This document shows positions 25,656 to 38,700 of a DNA stretch of 64,000 nucleotides, piece by piece. Position 1 is the stretch's first letter. Every line of letters starts with the position of its first letter. Source of the stretch: Ulva prolifera (Eukaryota > Chlorophyta > Ulvophyceae > Ulvales > Ulvaceae). A model generated the notes under the pieces. It did no database searches. It was given only the letters and a program-made list of their open reading frames with translations, and was not told where the DNA came from. Both the position numbers and the translations under genes were made by a program. Location of the stretch: assembly GCA_023078555.1 (NCBI GenBank), contig CM041197.1, forward strand, positions 1 to 64,000, given 5' to 3'.

Positions 25656-28600
25656 CCCAATCCGCACGCGCGTCGTGCGGAATCCGCACAGGCATGGGAA
25701 CAGGTGGCTGAGGCACTCCAAGAGACACATGGCCAGACTCAAGGTGGTAGATACCCGAAAAACTTGTCAGACATCACTAGAACATGGCTACATATATCCT
25801 TGCTCAGGCATTGGCTGCGTTTCTGCCCGTACGCACCTCGTGCGGAGTCCGCACAAGCATGCGAGAACGTGGTTGAGGCACCACAAGAGACACACGGCCA
25901 GACTCAAGTTGGTGGACACCCACAAAACTTGTCAGACATAAACACAACATGGCTACATTACTTAGCACTCATGTATTGGCTGCGATTGTGCCCGCACGCA
26001 CCTCGTGCTGAATCTGCACAGGCATGGGAATAGGTGGCTGAGGCACTCCAAGAGACACATGGCCAGACTCAAGGTGGTGAATACCCGAAAAACTTGTCAG
26101 ACATCACTAGAACATGGCTACATATATCCTTGCTCTGGCATTGACTGCGTTTCTGCCCGTACGCACCTCGTGCGGAGTCCGCACAAGCATGCGAGAACGT
26201 GGTTGAGGCACCACAAGAGACACACGGCCAGACTCAAGTTGGTGGACACCCACAAAACTTGTCAGACATAAACACAACATGGCTACATTACTTAGCACTC
26301 ATGTATTGGCTGCGATTGTGCCCGCACGCACCTCGTGCTGAATCTGCACAGGCATGGGAATAGGTGGCTGAGGCACTCCAAGAGACACATGGCCAGACTC
26401 AAGGTGGTGAATACCCGAAAAACTTGTCAGACATCACTAGAACATGGCTACATATATCCTTGCTCAGGCATTGGCTGCGTTTCTGCCCGTACGCACCTCG
26501 TGCGGAGTCCGCACAAGCATGCGAGAACGTGGTTGAGGCACCACAAGAGACACACGGCCAGACTCAAGTTGGTGGACACCCACAAAACTTGTCAGACATA
26601 AACACAACATGGCTACATTACTTAGCACTCAGGTATTGGCTGCGATTGTGCCCGCACGCACCTCGTGCTGAATCTGCACAGGCATGGGAATAGGTGGCTG
26701 AGGCACTCCAAGAGACACATGGCCAGAGTCAAGGTGGCAGATACCCACAAAACTTGTCAGACATCACTAGATCATGGCTAGATAAGTCTCCGCTCAGGCA
26801 TTGGCTGCGATTGTGCCCGTACGCACCTCGTGCGTTATCCGCACAAGCATGCGAAAACGTGGCTGAGGCACTCCAAGAGACACAGGGCCAGACTCAAGGT
26901 GGTAGACACCCACAAAACTTGTCAGACATCACTAGAACATGCCTAGATAAGTCCCCGCTCAGGCATTGGCTGCGATTGTGCCCGTACGCACTTCGTGCGT
27001 TATCCGCACAAGCATGCGAAAACGTGGTTGAGGCACCACAAGAGACACACGGCCAGACTCAAGTTGGTGGACACCCACAAAACCTGTCAGACATTAAAAG
27101 AACATGACTACATTAGTTAGCACTCAGGTATTGGCTGCGATTGTGCCCGCACGCACCTCGTGCGGAATCCGCGCGCGCCTCGTACGGAATCCGCACAGGC
27201 ATGGGAACAGGTGGCTAAGGCAGTCCAAGAGACACATGGCCAGACTCAAGGTGGTAGATACCCACAAAACCTGTCAGACATTAACAGAACATGGCTACAT
27301 TACTTAGCACTCAGGTATTGGCTGCGATTGTGCCCGCACGCACCTCGTGCTGAATCCGCAAGCGCCTCGTGCGGAATCCGCACAGGCATGGGAACAGGTG
27401 GCTGAGGCACTCCAAGACACACATGGCCAGACTCAAGGTGGTAGATACCCAAAAAACCTGGCAGACATCACTAGAACATGGCTAGATAAGTCCCCGCTCA
27501 GGCATTGGCTGCGATTGTGCCAGTACGCACCTCGTGCGTTATCCGCACAAGCATGCGAAAACGTGGCTGAGGCACCACAAGAGACACACGGCCAGACTCA
27601 AGTTGGTGGACACCCACAAAACCTGTCAGACATTAACAGAACATGACTACATTAGTTAGCACTCAAGTATTGGCTGCGATTGTGCCAGCACGCACCTCGT
27701 GCGGAATCCGCACGCGCCTCGTGCGGAATCCGCACGCGCCTCGTGCGGAATCCGCACAGGCATGGGAACAGGTGGCTGAGGCAGTCCAAGAGACACATGG
27801 CCAGACTCAAGGTGGTAGATACCCGAAAAACTTGTCAGACATCACTAGAACATGGCTACATTACTTAGCACTCAGGTATTGGCTGCGATTGTGCCCGCAC
27901 GCACCTCGTGCGGAATCCGCACGCGCCTCGTGCGGAATCCGCACAGGCATGGGAACAGGTGGCTAAGGCAGTCCAAGAGACACATGGCCAGACTCAAGGT
28001 GGTAGATACCCACAAAACCTGTCAGACATTAACAGAACATGGCTACATTACTTAGCACTCAGGTATTGGCTGCGATTGTGCCCGCACGCACCTCGTGCTG
28101 AATCCGCAAGCGCCTCGTGCGGAATCCGCACAGGCATGGGAACAGGTGGCTGAGGCACTCCAAGACACACATGGCCAGACTCAAGGTGGTAGATACCCAA
28201 AAAACCTGGCAGACATCACTAGAACATGGCTAGATAAGTCCCCGCTCAGCCATTGGCTGCGATTGTGCCCGTACGCACTTCGTGCGTTATCCGCACAAGC
28301 ATGCGAAAACGTGGTTGAGGCACCACAAGAGACACACGGCCAGACTCAAGTTGGTGGACACCCACAAAACCTGTCAGACATTAAAAGAACATGACTACAT
28401 TAGTTAGCACTCAGGTATTGGCTGCGATTGTGCCCGCACGCACCTCGTGCGGAATCCGCGCGCGCCTCGTACGGAATCCGCACAGGCATGAGAACAGGTG
28501 GCTAAGGCAGTCCAAGAGACACATGGCCAGACTCAAGGTGGTAGATACCCACAAAACCTGTCAGACATTAACAGAACATGGCTACATTACTTAGCACTCA

Positions 28601-28670
28601 GGTATTGGCTGCGATTGTGCCCGCACGCACCTCGTGCTGAATCCGCAAGCGCCTCGTGCGGAATCCGCAC
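18555..28670. repeat. Large mixed-satellite duplication, copy 2
   Basis: Second copy of the block at about 1,120-11,788. It contains the same satellite A variants in the same order, the same A/B junction (25,655 against 8,773, offset 16,882) and the same succession of satellite B units. Unlike copy 1, it continues smoothly into more satellite B at 28,670. The left edge near 18,555 is placed where the unit-by-unit variant pattern stops matching; because the whole region is tandem it is uncertain by about one unit. Confidence 0.88.
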
Positions 28671-31600
28671 AGGCATGGGAACAGGTGGCTGAGGCACTCC
28701 AAGACACACATGGCCAGACTCAAGGTGGTAGATACCCAAAAAACCTGGCAGACATCACTAGAACATGGCTAGATAAGTCCCCGCTCAGGCATTGGCTGCG
28801 ATTGTGCCAGTACGCACCTCGTGCGTTATCCGCACAAGCATGCGAAAACGTGGCTGAGGCACCACAAGAGACACACGGCCAGACTCAAGTTGGTGGACAC
28901 CCACAAAACCTGTCAGACATTAACAGAACATGACTACATTAGTTAGCACTCAGGTATTGGCTGCGATTGTGCCAGCACGCACCTCGTGCGGAATCCGCAC
29001 GCGCCTCGTGCGGAATCCGCACGCGCCTCGTGCGGAATCCGCACAGGCATGGGAACAGGTGGCTGAGGCAGTCCAAGAGACACATGGCCAGACTCAAGGT
29101 GGTAGATACCCGAAAAACTTGTCAGACATTAACAGAACATGGCTACATTACTTAGCACTCAGGTATTGGCTGCGATTGTGCCCGCACGCACCTCGTGCGG
29201 AATCCGCACGCGCCTCGTGCGGAATCCGCACAGGCATGGGAACAGGTGGCTAAGGCAGTCCAAGAGACACATGGCCAGACTCAAGGTGGTAGATACCCAC
29301 AAAACCTGTCAGACATTAACAGAACATGGCTACATTACTTAGCACTCAGGTATTGGCTGCGATTGTGCCCGCACGCACCTCGTGCTGAATCCGCAAGCGC
29401 CTCGTGCGGAATCCGCACAGGCATGGGAACAGGTGGCTGAGGCACTCCAAGACACACATGGCCAGACTCAAGGTGGTAGATACCCAAAAAACCTGGCAGA
29501 CATCACTAGAACATGGCTAGATAAGTCCCCGCTCAGCCATTGGCTGCGATTGTGCCCGTACGCACCTCGTGCGTTATCTGCACAAGCATGCAAAAACGTG
29601 GCTGAGGCACCACAAGAGACACACGGCCAGACTCAAGTTGGTGGACACCCACAAAATCTGTCAGACATCAAAAGAACATGACTAAATTAGTTAGCACTCA
29701 GGTATTGGCTGCGATTGTGCCTGCACGCACCTCGTGCGGAATCCGCACGCGCCTCGTGCGGAATCCGCACAGGCATGGGAACAGGTGGCTGAGGCACTCC
29801 AAGACACACATGGCCAGACTCAAGGTGGTAGATACCCGAAAAACTTGTCAGACATCACTAGAACATGGCTAGATAAGTCCCCGCTCAGGCATTGGCTGCG
29901 ATTGTGCCAGTACGCACCTCGTGCGTTATCCGCACAAGCATGCGAAAACGTGGCTGAGGCACCACAAGAGACACACGGCCAGACTCAAGTTGGTGGACAC
30001 CCACAAAACCTGTCAGACATTAACAGAGCATGACTACATTAGTTAGCACTCAGGTATTGGCTGCGATTGTGCCCGCACGCACCTCGTGCGGAATCCGCAC
30101 GCGCCTCGTGCGGAATCCGCACGCGCCTCGTGCGGAATCCGCACAGGCATGGGAACAGGTGGCTGAGGCAGTCCAAGAGACACATGGCCAGACTCAAGGT
30201 GGTAGATACCCGAAAAACTTGTCAGACATCACTAGAACATGGCTAGATAAGTCCCCGCTCAGCCATTGGCTGCGATTGTGCCCGTACGCACCTCGTGCGT
30301 TATCTGCACAAGCATGCGAAAACGTGGCTGAGGCACCACAAGAGACACACGGCCAGACTCAAGTTGGTGGACACCCACAAAACCTGTCAGACATCAAAAG
30401 AACATGACTAAATTAGTTAGCACTCAGGTATTGGCTGCGATTGTGCCCGCACGCACCTCGTGCGGAATCCGCACGCGCCTCGTGCGGAATCCGCACAGGC
30501 ATGGGAACAGGTGGCAATGGCAGTCCAAGAGACACATGGCCAGACTCAAGGTGGTAGATACCCACAAAACCTGTCAGACATTAACAGAACATGGCTACAT
30601 TACTTAGCACTCAGGAATTGGCTGTGATTGTGCCCGCACGCACCTCATGCTGAATCCGCACGCGCCTCGTGCGGAATCCGCACAGGCATGGGAACAGGTG
30701 GCTGAGGCACTCCAAGACACACATGGCCAGAATCAAGGTGGTAGATACCCACAAAAATTGTCAGACATCACTAGAACATGGCTTGATGAGTCCCCGCTCA
30801 GGCATTGGCTGCGTTTGTGCCCGCACGCACCTCGTGCGGAATCCGCACAAGCATGCGACAACGTTGCTGAGGCACTACAAGAGACACACGGCCAGACTCA
30901 TGTTGGTGGACACCCACAAAACCTGTCAGACATCAAAAGAACATGACTACATTAGTTAGCACTCAGGTATTTGCTGCGATTGTGCCCGCACGCACCTCGT
31001 GCGGAATCCGCACGCGCCTCGTGCGGAATCCGCACAGGCATGGGAACAGGTGGCTGAGGCACTCCAAGACACACATGGCCAGAATCAAGGTGGTAGATAC
31101 CCACAAAAATTGTCAGACATCACTAGAACATGGCTTGATGAGTCCCCGCTCAGGCATTGGCTGCGTTTGTGCACGCACGCACCTCGTGCGGAATCCGCAC
31201 AAGCATGGGAACAAGTGGCTGAGGCACTCCAAGAGACACATGGCCAGAGTCAGAGTGGTAGATACCAAAAAATCTTGTCAGAGATCACTATAACATGTCT
31301 TGACGAGTCCCCGCTCTGGCATTGGCTGCGTTTGTGCACACACGCACCTCGTGCGGATTCCGCACAAGCATGCGAAAACGTGGTTGAGGCACCACAAGAG
31401 ACACACGGCCAGACTCAAGTTGGTGGACACCCACAAAACCTGTCAGACATTAACAGAACATGGCCACATTAGTTAGCACTCAGGTATTGGCTGCGATTGT
31501 GGCCGCACGCACCTCGTGCGGAATCTGCACAGGAATCGGATCAGGTGGCTGAGGCACTCCAAGAGACACATGGCCAGAATCAAGGTGGTAGATACCCACA

Positions 31601-34600
31601 AAAATTGTCAGACATCACTAGAACATGGCTTGATGAGTCCCCGCTCAGGCATTGGCTGCGTTCGTGAAGGCACGCACCTCGTGCGGAATCCGCACAAGCA
31701 TGGGAACATTTGGCTGAGGCACTCCAAGAGACACATGGCCAGACTCAAGGTGGTAGATACCCACAAAACCTGTCAGACATTAACAGAACATGGCTACATT
31801 ACTTAGCACTCAGGAATTGGCTGTGATTGTGCCCGCACGCACCTCATGCTGAATCCGCACGCGCCTCGTGCGGAATCCGCACAGGCATGGGAACAGGTGG
31901 CTGAGGCACTCCAAGACACACATGGCCAGAATCAAGGTGGTAGATACCCACAAAAATTGTCAGACATCACTAGAACATGGCTTGATGAGTCCCCGCTCAG
32001 GCATTGGCTGCGTTTGTGCCCGCACGCACCTCGTGCGGAATCCGCACAAGCATGCGACAACGTTGCTGAGGCACTACAAGAGACACACGGCCAGACTCAT
32101 GTTGGTGGACACCCACAAAACCTGTCAGACATCAAAAGAACATGACTACATTAGTTAGCACTCAGGTATTTGCTGCGATTGTGCCCGCACGCACCTCGTG
32201 CGGAATCCGCACGCGCCTCGTGCGGAATCCGCACAGGCATGGGAACAGGTGGCTGAGGCACTCCAAGACACACATGGCCAGAATCAAGGTGGTAGATACC
32301 CACAAAAATTGTCAGACATCACTAGAACATGGCTTGATGAGTCCCCTCTCAGGCATTGGCTGCGTTTGTGCCCGCACGCACCTCGTGCGGAATCCGCACA
32401 AGCATGCGACAACGTTGCTGAGGCACTACAAGAGACACACGGCCAGACTCATGTTGGTGGACACCCACAAAACCTGTCAGACATCAAAAGAACATGACTA
32501 CATTAGTTAGCACTCAGGTATTTGCTGCGATTGTGCCCGCACGCACCTCGTGCGGAATCCGCACGCGCCTCGTGCGGAATCCGCACAGGCATGGGAACAG
32601 GTGGCTGAGGCACTCCAAGACACACATGGCCAGAATCAAGGTGGTAGATACCCACAAAAATTGTCAGACATCACTAGAACATGGCTTGATGAGTCCCCGC
32701 TCAGGCATTGGCTGCGTTTGTGCACGCACGCACCTCGTGCGGAATCCGCACAAGCATGGGAACAAGTGGCTGAGGCACTCCAAGAGACACATGGCCAGAG
32801 TCAGAGTGGTAGATACCAAAAAATCTTGTCAGAGATCACTATAACATGTCTTGACGAGTCCCCGCTCTGGCATTGGCTGCGTTTGTGCACACACGCACCT
32901 CGTGCGGATTCCGCACAAGCATGCGAAAACGTGGTTGAGGCACCACAAGAGACACACGGCCAGACTCAAGTTGGTGGACACCCACAAAACCTGTCAGACA
33001 TTAACAGAACATGGCCACATTAGTTAGCACTCAGGTATTGGCTGCGATTGTGGCCGCACGCACCTCGTGCGGAATCTGCACAGGAATCGGATCAGGTGGC
33101 TGAGGCACTCCAAGAGACACATGGCCAGAATCAAGGTGGTAGATACCCACAAAAATTGTCAGACATCACTAGAACATGGCTTGATGAGTCCCCGCTCAGG
33201 CATTGGCTGCGTTTGTGAAGGCACGCACCTCGTGCGGAATCCGCACAAGCATGGGAACATTTGGCTGAGGCACTCCAAGAGACACATGGCCAGACTCAAA
33301 GTGGTAGATACCCGAAAAACTTGTCAGACATCACTAGAACATGGCTACATATGTCCCCGCTCAGGCATTGGATGCGTTTCTGTCCGTACGCAGCTCGTGC
33401 GGAATCATCACAAGCATGCGAAAACGTGGTTGAGGCACCACAGGAGACACACGGCCAGACTCAAATTGGTGGACACCCACAAAACCTGTCAGACATTAAC
33501 AGAACGTGGCTACATTACTTAGCACTCAGGTATTGGCTGCGATTGTGCCCGCACGCACCTCGTGCGGAATCCGCACGCGCCTCGTGCGGAATCCGCACAA
33601 GCATGGGAACAGGTGGCTGAGGCACTCCAAGACACACATGGCCAGACTCAAGGTGGTAGATACCCGGAAAAACTTGTCAGACATCACTAGAACATGGCTA
33701 GATAAGTCCCCGCTCAGGCATTGGCTGCGATTGTGCCCGTACGCACCTCGTGCGTTATCCGCACAAGCATGCGAAAACGTGGCTGAGGCACTCCAAGAGA
33801 CACAGGGCCAGACTCAAGGTGGTAGACACCCACAAAACTTGTCAGACATCACTAGAACATGGCTAGATAAGTCCCCGCTCAGGCATTGGCTGCGATTGTG
33901 CCCGTACGCACTTCGTGCGTTATCCGCACAAGCATGCGAAAACGTGGTTGAGGCACCACAAGATACACCCGGCCAGACTCAAGTTGGTGGACACCCACAA
34001 AACCTGTCAGACATTAAAAGAACATGACTACATTAGGTAGCACTCAGGTATTGGCTGCGATTGTGCCCGCACGCACCTCGTGCGGAATCCGCACGCGCCT
34101 CGTGCGGAATCCGCACAAGCATGGGAACAGGTGGCTGAGGCACTCCAAGAGACACATGGCCAGACTCAAGGTGGTAGATACCGACAAAACCTGTCAGACA
34201 TCAAAAGAACATGACTACATTAGTTAGCACTCAGGTATTTGCTGCGATTGTGCCTGCACGCACCTCGTGCGGAATCCGCACGCGCCTCGTGCGGAATCCG
34301 CACAGGCATGGGAACAGGTGGCTAAGGCAGTCCAAGAGACACATGGCCAGACTCAAGGTGGTAGATACCCACAAAACCTGTCAGACATTAACAGAACATG
34401 GCTACATTACTTAGCACTCAGGTATTGGCTGCGATTGTGCCCGCACGCACCTCGTGCTGAATCCGCACGCGCCTCGTGCGGAATCCGCACAGGCATGGGA
34501 ACAGGTGGCTAAGGCAGTCCAAGAGACACATGGCTAGACTCAAGGTGGTGGATACCAACAAAACTTGTTAGACATCACTAGAACATGGCTTGATAAGACC

Positions 34601-34701
34601 TCGCTCAGGCATTGGCTGCGTTTGTGCCCGCACGCACCTCGTGCGGAATCCGCACGCGCCTCGTGCCGAATCCGCACAAGCATGCGAAAACGTGGCTGAG
34701 G
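25656..34701. repeat. Satellite B array, right block
   Basis: About 9 kb of the 165-bp satellite, with 22-bp additions in many units. Higher-order periods are visible: 1,287 bp (27,347 to 28,634, 27,643 to 28,930, 27,852 to 29,139) and 1,551 bp (30,999 to 32,550 and 31,516 to 33,067), with a 352-bp subrepeat at 31,846 to 32,198. Each of these distances can be written as a number of 165-bp units plus a number of 22-bp additions, for example 1,287 = 7x165+6x22 and 1,551 = 9x165+3x22. The last units are more divergent. The array stops at about 34,701, where single-copy-like sequence starts. Confidence 0.96.
30999..34100. repeat. 1,551-bp higher-order repeat in satellite B
   Basis: The block from 30,999 recurs from 32,550 with the same unusual units, including one with GTCAGAGTGGTAGATACC and one with CAGGAATCGGATCAGG. 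One substitution removes a near-stop context at about 31,665 against 33,216 (TTCGTGAAGG against TTTGTGAAGG). The second copy then grades into the ordinary satellite type. The right end is approximate. Confidence 0.75.
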
Positions 34702-34714
34702 TTGTTCGCACATC

Positions 34715-35280
34715 TACACAAGTCCCAAAGCTTTTGAGCAAATACATTGGCAATTTTTTCTGTCTTTGCTGCTTCTGACAAAGGCACTGTCACACTTGAT
34801 TTGCCAGATGTTTATTCACGTGTTCATAATGTCTTCAATATATGTTTTGTTTGACCATGGCTGTATGATGGCACCCGTGAGCTTGATGTAACTTATTCAA
34901 CACTCAGGCCACAGCCAAGCTATGATCCCGTTATTTAGGTTCTTGACCGCAAGCGCGCTTCAGGGCGTGTGCCCAGGCATGTAGATTCACTTCTGGACAT
35001 TCCTGCGGAGTACTTCATTGTGCGTCATAGTGGGTTCGTAGAGTGGTTCCATCAGAATCACTTGCAAGGGCCTCACGAGCGCCAGCTCATTAGAGCATTC
35101 GAGAGTCGTTTCAAGCGAACAGAAGCTCGTAAATGTACTTCAGTCAAGTCATACGGACCTATTCAGCATTTTCAAGAAGATCTTTCGGATGCAGAAGATG
35201 AAGTTGACCTCCTCTGGGAGCGTGAGCTGCAACAACACTTCCAAGAAGATGTTTCAAGGGCTACATTCGGGAATTAGCTA
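34715..35280 (+). mobile_element. Fossil 3' fragment of a Ty3/gypsy (chromovirus-like) element
   Basis: Short frames here resemble the C-terminal end of a Ty3/gypsy polyprotein. Around 34,725-34,850 there is integrase C-terminal-like sequence with the family's Ile/Val-His-Asn-Val-Phe-type motif (RVHNVFN). Around 34,940-35,280 there is a stretch shaped like a chromodomain, with VLDRK, then EYF-V, EWF and LIRAF at chromodomain-like spacing, ending in an acidic Gln-rich tail. The element is incomplete and broken at several points; no protease, reverse transcriptase or RNase H is present. It abuts the end of the satellite. Chromodomain-bearing gypsy elements are known to favour heterochromatin. 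The assignment rests on motif resemblance only. Confidence 0.5.
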
Positions 35281-35761
35281 CGAGGGTGATTTTGTACTGC
35301 TATGGGGTGCAAGATGATGATCAGCTCGCCACAGCTTGAGCTAGGGCTGATATGTGCCGCTCGCGCTATGTCGAATGACAGTGGCGTAGGTGCTTACACA
35401 TGATATTATTGAACTAGATTACCCTGAGACTAGTGTATTCACTATAAGAGATTTGTAGTGGTATACTTCATCGGGATTGTATCTGCTGTAATTTGTTATA
35501 AAATATCCTAAGATGTATCACATCACGCGCTCAACACACTCGCCTAGCATGTTCAAAGAGTTACTCGACATATACATATACAGGTGGCAACTACGGTGAT
35601 GCAACACCCAACAGTGCTACTGTTTGATGAGCAGCCTTACAATATCACTAAAACCTACACGGCTGCCCTAAAAAAGAAGCAATCGCTCTATCGTGTACAT
35701 GCATATCACTTGCGGGCCTGATTCAGGGCACCAGCAAAGGAAGAAATACTACTGACCTGAG
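35281..35761. other. Gap between fossil element and gene; no gene seen
   Basis: About 480 bases, AT-richer than the neighbours. No convincing coding frame is present. It could include the remains of the fossil element's 3' LTR, but no paired repeat is present in the window to confirm this. It also contains the 3' untranslated region of the minus-strand gene that ends at 35,762. Confidence 0.5.
35637..35641 (-). promoter_or_regulatory. Possible TGTAA polyadenylation signal
   Basis: TGTAA on the minus strand lies about 120 nt downstream of the stop codon of the ChaN-like gene. TGTAA is the usual polyadenylation motif in chlorophyte algae. It is a short motif and could be chance. Confidence 0.3.
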
Positions 35762-38700
35762 TCAAAATGAGCGCGGAATGCTACCATCCGTCAAAATGAT
35801 GAAGTCTGCCAGACCCCGAAGGTAGCCTACTGTACAATCTGTCCCTGGCAAACGATCGTCGTCCATAAAGTCTGACAACTTTCTTGACTCGAGCACATGC
35901 CGCACATTCGCCAGGTCAACTGGGACTGCAACAATGGTGCCCACAGACACACCAGCGCCTCGCTCCGCGAGGCGCTCAAAAATGCCCAGCCGCCCCTCCA
36001 TATGGAACTTTCCGCAAACATGCATGACCAGCGGTGAGCACCGCGCTGGGCTGCAGAACCGGCTGTCGGAGTGACATGCCCCGCCGCCATCGCTGCTTCG
36101 CCCGAGCGCTGTAAGAATTGAGTCTGCCATACATGCATCCCAAAGCCCCTGAGCTGCAAGGAAATTATCTGAGAGCCGCAGCCCAACATATGGGCACTCC
36201 GGGGATGCAGATGCCGGCGCTGGTGGTGTGCTTTCACAACTTCCCCTGGCGCCTGGGTCATGCAATGGGGCACTGGCCTGCGACGCAGACCGTGCCGGCG
36301 CAGTTGCAGGCAACTGCGCCGGTCCAGGGGGATCTCTAGCAGCAGCAAACTCACGGCCGATCTTGTCGCGCAGGGCCGGGGACACAGGCGTGCACGCTGC
36401 TGGGTCAGGCAAGCATGCAGCTTGAGGGGTGGGGAGGCTTGACAGAGCATCTAACCCCCTCCGGCCTACGAGTGACACATACCGCCGGGGCGCATTTGCG
36501 GCCACAACCCGTGCCCCAGCCGATGCGGCTGCATCCACCAGGGCTGAGTAATCTGATGCAAAATTCGGCCACGCCCTTCCGTCCTGCAGACATACTGTAG
36601 GATGCAGGTGGGCGGTAACAGCACTGCAGCGGCGAAAAGGATACATGCCGGCGGCTGTGGGACAGGACAGGCATTCAAATGAACAAACATCAGGTCCGTG
36701 AATGGGCTAGGTACGTACAACATGCTGCAGTATCCACTGCAGCCAAGACAATATGATATTGTGACGGACGAAGAGCACATGCGGCGTTTGTTGATAAAGC
36801 AGCAACACGAAAAACGGGAAGTAGACATGCTCGCCATTGCAGTACAGACATGCAGGACAATAGGCCAGTCTCTCCGCCAACAGCGTGTAGTTGGCATAGA
36901 AACGTAATTTAGTATTGGACCGGAAGCACAGCTAGCCAGAGCAGGAGCAGACTCCGACAGACAGGCAAGAGGAGAGAACCGCACGACTAGCAGGTCTCTG
37001 GACGAAATCGTCCCAGCGCAGTACTCATCCACGACGTGCTGCACGTCACGCTCAAACATCTCTAAGCTGAGGATGACTTCACGCCGCGGCGGCACACCCG
37101 CAGCCGCCGCACCCGGTTCCGCCGTGTCGCCAGCCGGCCTGGAAAATCTCAAAGCGCCAGGCACCGCACCGTCCCCGTTCCCCGGCACACTCGGCTGCCC
37201 TCCCCCCGCACTGTTGGGAGCTGCTGCGCTGGCAGCTGCATCAACCAGCAGCGCTGCAGGCCATGCGAGTGTAAGGTGCGACATTGCATGGCATGCATGC
37301 AGCAATCCATTTCCGAGCTGCGAATGCAAGGGAACAGCTTCACCCGCGGAGGCAACAGCTGTGGCATGTGCATGGTTGCACGAGACCTCGTTGTAGACAG
37401 CTCCGCAGTATGCAAGCGAGAGGCCGTTGCCGCGTGTGATCCTGTCGAGAGCACCGGCGTCGCCGCGCGGGAGATCTGGCGTGGTAGTGTCTGTGGCGGT
37501 GAGCGGCCGGCTTAGGCTAGTCGCGGCGCCTGCAGCTGCGCCAGAGGCCTCGGCCATGGTCTTCGATGCCACCGCGCTGGCCGCGGCGGCTGCGGCTGCG
37601 GCGAGCGGCGTCCGGGGCGCACTGTTGGTCGCCGCCTGACCCTCTGCCTCAGTCGCGAGTGGACTGCGCTGGTAGGATGCGTAGAACTCCTTCGTCAGTG
37701 GCAGGCCCAGTTTACTGCCAGCGGTGCACACCTTGGCAGCATCTGTGGAAGCGGTGGTGGTGAGGGAGTCCATGTCGTACAGATGCAGGTCCGGGTGGCT
37801 ACAGGCGTCGGGGTGTGACCAGATCCACGTGGAGTACGGCAGCGCGTGCACGTGCGCGTGCGGGTGGTGCGGCCCTGCCGCTGCGATCGGCGGGCCGGTG
37901 AAGTGGCGGGGGTTGGGGGCTGTTGCGGGGCGGCGGTCGAGTTCAGGGCCGGCGGCTGCAATGGACACGGAGGGCGTCGGGGTGCGTGGAGGGGAGGTGC
38001 GCGGCGTGGCGCAGTGGGACAGTGGAGACGGAGCCGCCTGCCCAGAAGGCTCGCGCGCAAAGCGTTGCTCATCGGTGCTGCGGTCAGTGGCGTGGGTGTG
38101 GTCAGCGAGGGAGTCGAGGTCTGACGCGACCGAGGGCGGGGACGTGATGGAGGCGGGAGACGGGTCATCCGCCGCATGCGGGGCACGGCGCGCGGTCAGC
38201 AGGCCGTACAGATTAGAGAACGACTGGGACATGTAGGAGACGCCGGAGCGGATCATCGGGCGCACGGCGTCGGCAGCTGCGGCGTTTGCCGCGGCCGACG
38301 TCATGGAGGGGCCGCCCCTCGGGCCTCCGAGCGACGAGGAAAGGCACGCTGACACCACCCCAGGCTTTGCCCCGGACAGGGACTGAAACGTGTTTGGTTG
38401 TGGGTCAGGAGCTGCGGCTGATGATGTCGCCGCATGCTCTGTCTGCTGTGGAGGGGGAGCCGACTGTCGGGTGAGGCTGGGAAATGGGCTTGGTTGGCTG
38501 TAGGCAGTAGGTGAGCTGGAAAATGGATTGTACGACGTTACCGGGGGAGGTGGTTTGCTTGATGTGGTGACGGCGTCTGTTAGGTCCGGTGTAGCTGGCT
38601 GCTCCTGGCCTGCTGGCTTGGCTGGGCTCGAGAAGAGGTGTGGATCGTTGTGCAGAGCTGTCCACAGATTCGGAGAACCTGTGAATCCGAATCGCGGGTC

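Noticed and set aside
9812-34027. Longer frames in satellite B that look like a 55-residue protein repeat
   Set aside because: The 165-bp unit keeps frame, which makes openness automatic. Two frames are comparably open and both are stopped in many units, and there is no conserved start, end or splice pattern.
1-34701. CRISPR array
   Set aside because: There are no unique spacers between fixed repeats, the units are contiguous, and the surrounding genes are eukaryotic with introns.
1-34701. Common origin of satellites A and B through the shared AGGCATGG
   Set aside because: Only this 8-mer is shared; the rest of the units do not align, so chance is the simpler explanation.
34568-34793. Minus-strand frames over the satellite B edge
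   Set aside because: They straddle the satellite and the fossil fragment and follow from the repeat sequence.
35827-36450. Second frame overlapping the ChaN-like gene (207 codons, minus strand)
   Set aside because: A shadow frame. The neighbouring frame carries the conserved ChaN motifs and the correct ending.
37073-38236. Plus-strand frames opposite the Ala-rich insertion
   Set aside because: GC-rich antisense shadows of the minus-strand gene, with no motif.
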